From positions 62,001 to 126,000 of the forward strand of contig NZ_NHOC01000001.1 of the NCBI RefSeq assembly GCF_002157465.1: 64,000 nucleotides of DNA. The letters are read 5' to 3'. This stretch comes from Butyricicoccus porcorum (lineage in GTDB: Bacteria; Bacillota; Clostridia; Oscillospirales; Butyricicoccaceae). The notes under the pieces are model-generated. The model made no database searches. It was not told the DNA's origin and worked only from the letters and a program-made list of their open reading frames with translations. This document shows, in pieces, positions 57,303 through 64,000 of this stretch; the stretch's first letter is position 1, and every line of letters starts with the position of its first letter. The translations under genes were made by a program, and so were the position numbers.

Positions 57303-59366
57303 TTATTCCTCCGGCTTTTCGCTGTCGGAATCCTCTGGCTGTTCCGCAGCATTCGCGCCGAACACCTGCGTAACTGCGTCATCCAGCAGCTTCTGCGTCT
57401 GGTCGGCATCGTCTGCGGCATCCTTTGTCTCAAAGACCTGTGTCGCCGCGTCATCCTCCGATTTTTCAGACTTTTTGTCGTCTGCCGCCGTATGTGCTGC
57501 GCCGCGCTCGAGATGGAACATCTGCTCGCCGCGCTGATGATCCGGTACATCCTCGCCGTTGAACAGCTTCTCGAATGCCTCGCCGTCCATGGTCTCATTG
57601 CGGATCAGATACTCAGCAACCCTGGTCAGCTGCTCCATATGGCTCTTCAGCATTTCTTCGCACTTCTCATATGCTTCCGTGATGATGCGGCGGATTTCCG
57701 CATCAATTTCCGAAGCGATTTCCTCGGAGAAGTTTTTGGAGGTGGCAAAGTCACGACCGAGGAACACCTCTTCCTGACCTGCGCCATAATTGATCGGGCC
57801 AATGCGGTCACTCATACCATACTTGGTAACCATACTGCGTGCCATCTGGGTTGCGCGCTCGATGTCGTTGGAGGCGCCGGTGGAAATGTCATCCATCGTC
57901 AGCTTTTCCGCGACACGGCCGCCGAGCAGCGTCACGATCTGTTCCAGCATTTCGTTCTTGGAGGCATAGAACTTATCCTCCTGCGGCAGGCTCATGGTAA
58001 AGCCGCCCGCGCGTCCGCGCGGCACGATGGAAATCTGATGCACCGGATCCTGTGTCGGAAGCAGGCGTGTGACAACTGCATGACCTGCCTCATGATAGGC
58101 AGTCAGGCGCTTCTCCTTTTCGCTCATGACACGGCTCTTCTTCTCGGTGCCCATGATGACCTTGAGGAACGAATCCTCGATATCCTCCATGCTGATGAGG
58201 CGCTTGTTGCGGCGTGCCGCCAGCAGAGCAGCTTCGTTCAGCAGGTTTTCCAGATCAGCGCCGGTGAAGCCTGCGGTGGATTTTGCAATCGAGTCAAACC
58301 GGACATCCGGATCGAACTGTTTGCCGCGCGCGTGTACCTTGAGGATGTCCTCGCGACCCTTCATATCCGGTGCGCCCACATAGACCTGACGGTCAAAGCG
58401 TCCCGGACGCAGCAGTGCCGGGTCAAGAATATCCTGACGGTTGGTCGCAGCGATGACAATAACGCCTTCATTTGCGCCGAAGCCGTCCATCTCGACGAGC
58501 AGCTGATTGAGCGTCTGCTCGCGCTCATCATGTCCGCCGCCGAGACCCGCGCCTCTGTGTCGGCCAACGGCATCAATCTCATCGATAAAGACAATCGCCG
58601 GGGAATTTTTCTTTGCCTGTTCAAACAGGTCGCGGACACGCGATGCACCGACACCGACATACAGCTCGACGAAATCTGAGCCGGAAATCGACAGAAACGG
58701 TACACCTGCCTCACCTGCAACCGCACGTGCGAGCAGCGTCTTGCCGGTACCCGGAGGGCCGACAAGCAGCACACCCTTTGGGATGCGCGCGCCGATGGTG
58801 GTAAATTTCTGCGGGTTCTTGAGGAATTCGACAATTTCCTCCAACTCCGTCTTTTCCTCATCCGCACCCGCGACATCCTGGAACGTCACATGGCGCTTGT
58901 CATCGGTTGCGAGCTTGGCGCGCGCCTTGCCGAACTGCATGGCGCCGCGTCCGCCACCATCCTGTTTGCTGAACATAAAATACCAGAACAGGCCGAAGAT
59001 GGCGAACAGGATAATATACGGCACGATGCTCGCCCACCATGGGATTTCCTGTGTCTTCCAGTCGTAGTCCTTGAGGATGCCGTCCGCCTTCTGCTGGCGG
59101 ATGGTGTCACCGAGGTCATTGAAGAACAGCTCAACGCTGGGCAGACGGTATTCCAGTGTCGTATCGTCCTTGAGTGTCGCCTTGAGCGTGCTGCCGTCAA
59201 TGACGAAGCTCGTGACCTGTTCGTCTTCAAACGATTCAATCACCTGCGCATAAGTCACCGCCGGCGTCGTATCCTGCTGCAACAGCACGGAAACTGTAAT
59301 GACGAGAAGGACAAGGATGATGGCATAGAACCCCAGACCCTTCATTTTGTTGGTGTTTTGATTCAA
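57303..59366 (-). CDS. ftsH: ATP-dependent zinc metalloprotease FtsH
   Basis: 687 residues. Two transmembrane helices (about 10-29 and 110-131) flank a small extracellular domain. The AAA+ domain has Walker [14 protein letters not shown] (about 206) and Walker [12 protein letters not shown], with the SRH region [20 protein letters not shown]. The zinc motif is HEAGH (about 432). An acidic C-terminal tail follows. It degrades membrane and regulatory proteins. The TTG start at 59366 has GAGGAG about 12 bp upstream, and no better codon exists. Last gene of the tilS-hpt-ftsH cluster. Confidence 0.96.
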   Translation of the reverse strand: MNQNTNKMKGLGFYAIILVLLVITVSVLLQQDTTPAVTYAQVIESFEDEQVTSFVIDGSTLKATLKDDTTLEYRLPSVELFFNDLGDTIRQQKADGILKDYDWKTQEIPWWASIVPYIILFAIFGLFWYFMFSKQDGGGRGAMQFGKARAKLATDDKRHVTFQDVAGADEEKTELEEIVEFLKNPQKFTTIGARIPKGVLLVGPPGTGKTLLARAVAGEAGVPFLSISGSDFVELYVGVGASRVRDLFEQAKKNSPAIVFIDEIDAVGRHRGAGLGGGHDEREQTLNQLLVEMDGFGANEGVIVIAATNRQDILDPALLRPGRFDRQVYVGAPDMKGREDILKVHARGKQFDPDVRFDSIAKSTAGFTGADLENLLNEAALLAARRNKRLISMEDIEDSFLKVIMGTEKKSRVMSEKEKRLTAYHEAGHAVVTRLLPTQDPVHQISIVPRGRAGGFTMSLPQEDKFYASKNEMLEQIVTLLGGRVAEKLTMDDISTGASNDIERATQMARSMVTKYGMSDRIGPINYGAGQEEVFLGRDFATSKNFSEEIASEIDAEIRRIITEAYEKCEEMLKSHMEQLTRVAEYLIRNETMDGEAFEKLFNGEDVPDHQRGEQMFHLERGAAHTAADDKKSEKSEDDAATQVFETKDAADDADQTQKLLDDAVTQVFGANAAEQPEDSDSEKPEE

Positions 59367-59400
59367 AAGTATATGTCACTCCTCTCCGTTGCCGGAAGTG

Positions 59401-59940
59401 TTATTCTCCATATACCGACGGCTTGAGCACGCCGACATACGGCAGGTTGCGGTACTGCTGGTCATAATCCAGACCATAGCCCACAATAAACGAATCCGGA
59501 ACACGGAAGCCGCTGTAGGCAACCTCCACCGGTACAACCCGGCGCTCCGGTTTATCTAAAAACGTGCACAGCGCAATCGATGCCGCGCCGCGCGCCTTTA
59601 GTGTCTTCATCAGATAGCTGAGCGTGCGCCCGCTGTCGAGAATGTCCTCGACAATGATAACGTGGCGGTTCTCAATGCTGTTGTCAAAATCCTTGACAAT
59701 TTTCACCTCACCGGAGGAACTTGTGCCGGAACCATAGCTGGATACCGACATAAAGTCGACCGTACATGGAATGGTGATCGCGCGCACCAGATCCGCCATA
59801 AACATAAACGAACCCTTGAGCACGCTGATAATAATCGGATCTCTGCCCGCATAATCCTCCGAAATTTTTGCGCCGATCTCCTTTACCTTGGCTGCAATTT
59901 CTTCTTCAGACAGAAGTACTCTCTCGATATCCTGATTCAT
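59401..59940 (-). CDS. hpt: Hypoxanthine phosphoribosyltransferase
   Basis: 179 residues, salvaging hypoxanthine/guanine with PRPP. The PRPP-binding motif is VIIVEDILDSGRTLSYLM (about 97-114), the N-terminal loop IISVLKGSFMFMADL, and the flexible SSYGSGTSSSGEVKI loop. GAGGAG lies upstream of the ATG at 59940; a longer frame into tilS is a shadow. It overlaps the tilS stop by 4 bp, the classic tilS-hpt pair. Confidence 0.96.
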   Translation of the reverse strand: MNQDIERVLLSEEEIAAKVKEIGAKISEDYAGRDPIIISVLKGSFMFMADLVRAITIPCTVDFMSVSSYGSGTSSSGEVKIVKDFDNSIENRHVIIVEDILDSGRTLSYLMKTLKARGAASIALCTFLDKPERRVVPVEVAYSGFRVPDSFIVGYGLDYDQQYRNLPYVGVLKPSVYGE

Positions 59941-61262
59941 ACCTTTGCTCCTCTCTTTTTTCTGCCGTCCGCATCGTGCGCGACAGCAAACGCCCCGGTC
60001 GTACCGCAATACCTGCTGTCGACACCGATTCCGGCAGCCGCCACAATCTCCCCGCCGCAGCACAGCACCGGCAGCGCATCGCGCTGCTCCGGCGCAATCC
60101 CGCGCTCGGCATACAGCCGTTTGAGCGAGCGGGCACCGCGCGCACCCGGCAGGGTCATGCGATCGTCCGGCCTCCAGCGCCGTACAGACAGGCAGACTGT
60201 GTTGATTGTATCATATGCAATCGGATAAAATTTGAACGAACTGTGAATATCCTGTATTTTTCTCGTGATACACACGAGATATGCACCAAACCGCACCGGC
60301 TTCTCCGGAACCAGTTCGACCTGACCGGTCTCGGGCGGCATCGGTTCAATGCGGATTTCATTGCCGCGCCGCAAGGCGCGCCGCCGTCCCGGCAGGCTTG
60401 CCGTGCCGGACTTTTTCCGCGCGAGTGCCAGCACGGCGGCAATCTGCCGCTGCCCAACCTCGCCCATCGGCGTGCCCGCATGCACGAGCATGTCGCGCAC
60501 CGCGCGCGATGCCAGCGCCTCCGGCATGTCACGCAGCCGTGCTGCCGAAACTGAGGTCCCGCCGACCTGTACCAGCGCATCGAGGCAGTCGTTGTCCTGC
60601 CGCAGCAGCGCCGCCGCCTGCGCCGCATGGCGCGCGGCAGCCGGTTCAATATCCCGCAGGGCGGGAATGACGGTGTGCCGGATGCGGTTGCGCGTACAGC
60701 TGTTATCCAGATTGGTCGCATCCGTGCGCCAGTCCTGCCCGCGCTGCACGAGATACTCCTCCACCTGCCGCCGCTCGACCGCGATCAACGGACGGATGAT
60801 AGTGCCCCGCACCGGCGGAATGCCCGCCAGCCCGGCGCTGCCTGTCCCGCGGATGAGGTGAAACAGCATGGTTTCCAGATTGTCATCCGCCGTGTGTGCC
60901 GTCGCAATGCGCGCCGCGCCGCATTTCTGCGCACAGCGGTCAAAAAACGCATACCGCAGCGCACGCGCCGCGGTCTCCACCGACTGCTTTTGCTGCGCGG
61001 CGGCGGCACCCGCATCGCATACTTCCGCGTAAAACGGGATGGCAAGGCGTTCGCACAGTGCGCGGCAAAAGGCTTCGTCCGCATCCGCCTGCGCGCCGCG
61101 CAGCCCGTGGTTTAAGTGGCAGGCGCACACATCATAGCCCAGCTCGTGCAGGCACAGTAGCAGGCTGACCGAATCCGCACCACCCGACAGGCCGCACAGC
61201 ACGCGCGCGCCGTCCGGAATCATAGCGTACTGTTCAATTGTACGGTGTACCAGCTGCTTCAT
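59937..61262 (-). CDS. tilS: tRNA(Ile)-lysidine synthase
   Basis: 441 residues. The PP-loop SGGADSVSLLLCL (about 24-36) binds ATP; the enzyme puts lysine on C34 of tRNA-Ile(CAU) so it reads AUA. CHLNHGLRGAQADADEAF and ATAHTADDNLETMLFHLIRG are standard. TilS substrate-binding and C-terminal domains follow (RPDDRMTLPGARGARSLK). The ATG overlaps the dnaB stop (ATGA). Confidence 0.95.
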   Translation of the reverse strand: MKQLVHRTIEQYAMIPDGARVLCGLSGGADSVSLLLCLHELGYDVCACHLNHGLRGAQADADEAFCRALCERLAIPFYAEVCDAGAAAAQQKQSVETAARALRYAFFDRCAQKCGAARIATAHTADDNLETMLFHLIRGTGSAGLAGIPPVRGTIIRPLIAVERRQVEEYLVQRGQDWRTDATNLDNSCTRNRIRHTVIPALRDIEPAAARHAAQAAALLRQDNDCLDALVQVGGTSVSAARLRDMPEALASRAVRDMLVHAGTPMGEVGQRQIAAVLALARKKSGTASLPGRRRALRRGNEIRIEPMPPETGQVELVPEKPVRFGAYLVCITRKIQDIHSSFKFYPIAYDTINTVCLSVRRWRPDDRMTLPGARGARSLKRLYAERGIAPEQRDALPVLCCGGEIVAAAGIGVDSRYCGTTGAFAVAHDADGRKKRGAKV

Positions 61263-62593
61263 TCGTGCATCCGATCCTGATTATAAAAGGTTGTATACTG
61301 ACCGAGCCACTGGAGCATGACCGAACCGGTCGCACCATGGCGGTTTTTTGCGATAATAATTTCCGCGTTGTTTTTTTCATCGCTGTCGCTGTCGTAATAA
61401 TCGTCGCGGTAGATAAACAGGACGATATCGGCGTCCTGCTCGATGGCGCCGGATTCACGCAGGTCAGACAGCATCGGCTTTTTGTCCTCGCGCTTTTCGA
61501 CCGCACGCGACAGCTGTGACAAGCAGATGACCGGTACATTCAGCTCCTTTGCCATGATTTTCATAGCGCGGGAGATCTCGCCGATCTCGTTGACACGGCT
61601 TTCTGTGCGCTTGCCCGACTGCATCAGCTGCAAATAGTCAATGACGATCAGGCCGAGATTGTCGCCGAGGCGGCGGCATTTCGCCTTGATTTCGGCAACG
61701 GTAATCGCGGGGTTGTCATCGACATAAATATGCGTCTTTGCAAGCGTGTTGGACGCACGCGCGATTTTCGCCCAGTCATCCGGGTCGAGCTCACCGGTCT
61801 TGAGCTTCTGTGAATCGATGACCGCCTCCTGTGCCAGCAGACGGGACGCCAGCTGATCCTTGCTCATCTCGAGCTGGAACAGGACGACGTCCTTGGACGT
61901 ATGCTTGGCGGCATACAGCGCGACATTGAGGGCAAAGGCGGTCTTGCCCATACCCGGACGCGCCGCAATGAGAATGAGGTCGGATTTGTTCAGACCGGTC
62001 AGCCTTCGGTCTAGCTCATGGAAGCCGGTCGGCAGGCCGGGCAGCCCGCTCTCGCTCTGCGCCAGCTCATCCAGGCGGTTGTAGACGTCCAGAATGACGC
62101 TCTTGATCGGAGTCAGTCCCTGTACCTCACGCCCATGGCGCACCGCATAAATTTTCTGCTCCGCCGACTCCGCGATATCGCCCGCCTCACCGGCGCCCTC
62201 ATACGCCATTGCCTGGATATCCGCGCCGGCCGACGCGATTTCGCGCAGCATGCTTTTGTCGCGGATGATGCGTGCATATTCGCGCACGCCCGCTGCGGTC
62301 GGCGTGACATCCATCAGCTGGGACAGGTAGGCGCGGCCGCCCGCGTCGTCATATGTGCCGTTGATCTTCAGCTCATTGAGCACGGTCACGGCATCGATGC
62401 GCACCGAGCCGGTGAACATCTCAAAAATGGTCTCAAAAATGCGGCGGTTTTCCTCCGCATAAAAGTCCTCCGGGCGCAGCAGCTCAATGACCTCCGGAAT
62501 ACAGGACGGATCGATCAGCATGGAGCCGATCACTGCCTGTTCCGCTTCCAGCGCCTGCGGCATCTGCCGCGCCAGCAGTTCATCCATTGCCAT
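61259..62593 (-). CDS. dnaB: Replicative DNA helicase DnaB
   Basis: 444 residues. The N-terminal primase-interacting domain (about 1-110; EAEQAVIGSMLIDPSCIPEV) is joined to the RecA-like helicase with Walker A ARPGMGKTAFALNVA (about 215), Walker B GLIVIDYLQLMQ (about 315) and the arginine region RGHGATG-like KNRHGATGSVMLQW. GGAGG lies 9 bp before the ATG at 62593. It follows rplI by 27 bp. Confidence 0.97.
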   Translation of the reverse strand: MAMDELLARQMPQALEAEQAVIGSMLIDPSCIPEVIELLRPEDFYAEENRRIFETIFEMFTGSVRIDAVTVLNELKINGTYDDAGGRAYLSQLMDVTPTAAGVREYARIIRDKSMLREIASAGADIQAMAYEGAGEAGDIAESAEQKIYAVRHGREVQGLTPIKSVILDVYNRLDELAQSESGLPGLPTGFHELDRRLTGLNKSDLILIAARPGMGKTAFALNVALYAAKHTSKDVVLFQLEMSKDQLASRLLAQEAVIDSQKLKTGELDPDDWAKIARASNTLAKTHIYVDDNPAITVAEIKAKCRRLGDNLGLIVIDYLQLMQSGKRTESRVNEIGEISRAMKIMAKELNVPVICLSQLSRAVEKREDKKPMLSDLRESGAIEQDADIVLFIYRDDYYDSDSDEKNNAEIIIAKNRHGATGSVMLQWLGQYTTFYNQDRMHE

Positions 62594-62620
62594 GCTGATT
62601 TCCCTCCTGACCGCGCGGAA

Positions 62621-63070
62621 TTACTCCGCCTCCGTTACCTGAACCTTCAGCTTGCCGACAACCTCCGGATACAGCTTGACCTTCAGCTCGAACGTGCCGA
62701 ACGTCTTAATTGCCTCATCCAGAACAATCTTCTGTTTGTTGATCTCGATGCCATGCTCCTTCTTGAGCTGCGCCGCAATCTCCTTGCTCGTGACCGAGCC
62801 GAAGATGCGTCCGCTCGTGCCGCCCTTGGCGGTCATATGCACGATGATGGATTCAAACTTCTTTGCGTTGGCCTCGGCCTCTGCGCGCTCCACAGCCTCA
62901 CGGTGTGCGCGTGCCTCCTCCGCCTGCTTCATCTGGTTCATGTTGTCCGCGGTTGCGGCAACTGCCAAACCTCTGGGCAGCAGGTAGTTTCTGCCATAGC
63001 CCTCAGATACCTCGACGAGCTGGCCCTTCTTGCCCTTGCCCTTGACGTCCTGCTGTAAAATTACCTTCAT
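62621..63070 (-). CDS. rplI: 50S ribosomal protein bL9
   Basis: 149 residues. The N-terminal domain reads MKVILQQDVKGKGKKGQLVE and GYGRNYLLPRGLAVAAT, then the long connecting helix (about 45-75) and the C-terminal domain beginning SGRIFGSVTSKEIAAQLKKE. GGAGG lies 8 bp before the ATG at 63070; the earlier frame is a shadow. Between gdpP and dnaB, the standard order. Confidence 0.98.
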   Translation of the reverse strand: MKVILQQDVKGKGKKGQLVEVSEGYGRNYLLPRGLAVAATADNMNQMKQAEEARAHREAVERAEAEANAKKFESIIVHMTAKGGTSGRIFGSVTSKEIAAQLKKEHGIEINKQKIVLDEAIKTFGTFELKVKLYPEVVGKLKVQVTEAE

Positions 63071-63098
63071 AACGAATCCCTCCTGGGTAGCTGAAATC

Positions 63099-64000
63099 TT
63101 ATTGTGTCTCCTCGTCCTCCTGCGCACTCTGGCATTCCAGATACGTTTCGACGGCGTGATAAATGCGCTCCGTCGCCGTGCGGCTGTCGGTGTTCTTCAT
63201 CTGTGCGCCCGCAGCCGTCAGGCTGCCGCCGCCGCCCAGCATCTCCGTAATGATCTGTACATTGACGCTGCCCATCGAGCGCGCGGAAACCACGATATCG
63301 TCCCCGAGCGGGAACGCGACGATGCTCGCACGCACACCGATGATATTCAAAAGCTCGTCCGCAGCCTGTGCCGCGATCGGGCGGGAGGTCTGAAAATCCG
63401 CGACAGCAATGACAATGCCGCCTGCGGTCGAACGCGCGCACGAGATCACGCGCTCGCGCTGCATGTATTCGTCAAACGAATTCTGGAACATACGCTTGAC
63501 TGACGTCATGTCCGCACCGGCGCGGCGCAGATAAGCTGCCGCCTCGAACGTGCGCACACCGGCCTTGATGGAAAAGCCCTTGGTGTCCAGATGGATGCCC
63601 GCCAGAAGCGCCTCCGCCTCCAGGCGGCTGATGGTCTGGTTGGGCACCATGTACTGCAACAGCTCGCTCACCAGCTCGCTGGCAGACGATGCCGACGGCT
63701 CGTGCATGTTGACCGCACAGTTTTCGATATAATCCGCGGCACGGCGGTGGTGGTCAATGACCGCCACACGGCGGCAGCGCTGGAGCAGCTCCGGCGCTTC
63801 GACAAAGTCCGGGCGGTTGGTATCGACGACAACCATCAGGCTGCCCGCGTCGATCATCTCCTCTGCCTGCTCCGGCTCGATAAAGATACCGTTGTATTCG
63901 CCGCTTGCGTCGATTTTATCCAGCAGCGGCTGTGCCAGCGTCTGCGCACGGCGCAGGACAATATGCACCTGCTTGCCGCGGCTGCGCGCGGCACATACGA
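63099..64000 (-). CDS. gdpP: Cyclic-di-AMP phosphodiesterase GdpP, C-terminal part
   Basis: The gene enters from the right edge; about 300 codons are visible, covering the DHH and DHHA1 domains. MVVVDTNRPDF and AVIDHHRRAADYIENC carry the catalytic Asp and DHH motif. EALLAGIHLDTKGFSIKAG follows, and the DHHA1 end has SMGSVNVQIITEMLGGGGSL. The membrane, PAS and GGDEF-like parts are outside the window. The enzyme hydrolyses c-di-AMP to pApA, tying turgor and potassium control to this cell, with ktrAB at the other end of the window. Confidence 0.93.
   Translation of the reverse strand, partial: VCAARSRGKQVHIVLRRAQTLAQPLLDKIDASGEYNGIFIEPEQAEEMIDAGSLMVVVDTNRPDFVEAPELLQRCRRVAVIDHHRRAADYIENCAVNMHEPSASSASELVSELLQYMVPNQTISRLEAEALLAGIHLDTKGFSIKAGVRTFEAAAYLRRAGADMTSVKRMFQNSFDEYMQRERVISCARSTAGGIVIAVADFQTSRPIAAQAADELLNIIGVRASIVAFPLGDDIVVSARSMGSVNVQIITEMLGGGGSLTAAGAQMKNTDSRTATERIYHAVETYLECQSAQEDEETQ

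Overview
The window looks like a chromosomal segment of a Gram-positive anaerobe of class Clostridia, probably an Oscillospiraceae/Butyricicoccus-like gut bacterium. This rests on high-GC housekeeping genes with strong AGGAGG ribosome binding sites, the gdpP-rplI-dnaB and tilS-hpt-ftsH clusters, a CarD regulator, a 2-hydroxyacyl-CoA dehydratase-type (double-cubane) pair, and a Tn916/Tn1549-style mobile region of visibly lower GC. The assignment is inferred from gene content and no database search was possible.

Left chromosomal part (1-33 kb). KtrB/KtrA potassium uptake; greA-lysS; an S41 protease; a PucR/CdaR-like regulator; an RsuA-type pseudouridine synthase; a DUF4830 protein; an alpha/beta hydrolase with a 163-bp MITE-like insertion just upstream; hisS-aspS; a long minus-strand cell-envelope operon (zapA, U32 peptidase, dut, maf, mreC, mreD, mrdA, then minD and mgsA); proline synthesis (proB-proA) with a CYTH phosphatase; CarD; a lipoprotein barnase with overlapping barstar; thioredoxin; Mini-III RNase; an Asn/Gln-rich micro-protein; YebC; a macro-domain/HTH fusion; a candidate structured ncRNA; the double-cubane cluster pair; a frameshifted NuoE-like fragment; and a lipoprotein.

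Mobile mosaic (about 33.7-55.6 kb). This is a decayed composite. Its right part is a Tn1549-like conjugative backbone on the minus strand: Cys-rich ORFs, a repA split by a frameshift, parA, parB, an in-frame fusion of a DUF3846 protein to the ATPase half of VirB4, a DNA methylase, an NlpC/P60 hydrolase and a PAPS-reductase-like protein. In the middle (39.3-45.5 kb) is a mobilizable element with Tn916-type regulatory genes (Orf9-like repressor, Orf7-like sigma factor, Orf8-like protein), mobC, a relaxase and a serine recombinase, the last two truncated at opposite ends. It carries an RlmN/Cfr-family rRNA methyltransferase behind a leader peptide, MLHSMRIR, that closely resembles macrolide-sensing leaders. 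The left part carries an MFS efflux gene with its own leader peptide and two attenuators, gene fragments, and two diverged ~300-bp repeats built on 15-bp units. No coupling protein or other conjugation channel gene remains, so the element is probably not self-transmissible.

Right chromosomal part (55.6-64 kb). An intact tRNA-Arg(CCT) stands next to two displaced copies of its 5' half, which look like scars of earlier integrations. A lipid kinase gene follows, then the minus-strand cluster gdpP-rplI-dnaB-tilS-hpt-ftsH (cyclic-di-AMP turnover, translation, replication, tRNA modification, purine salvage, membrane proteolysis).
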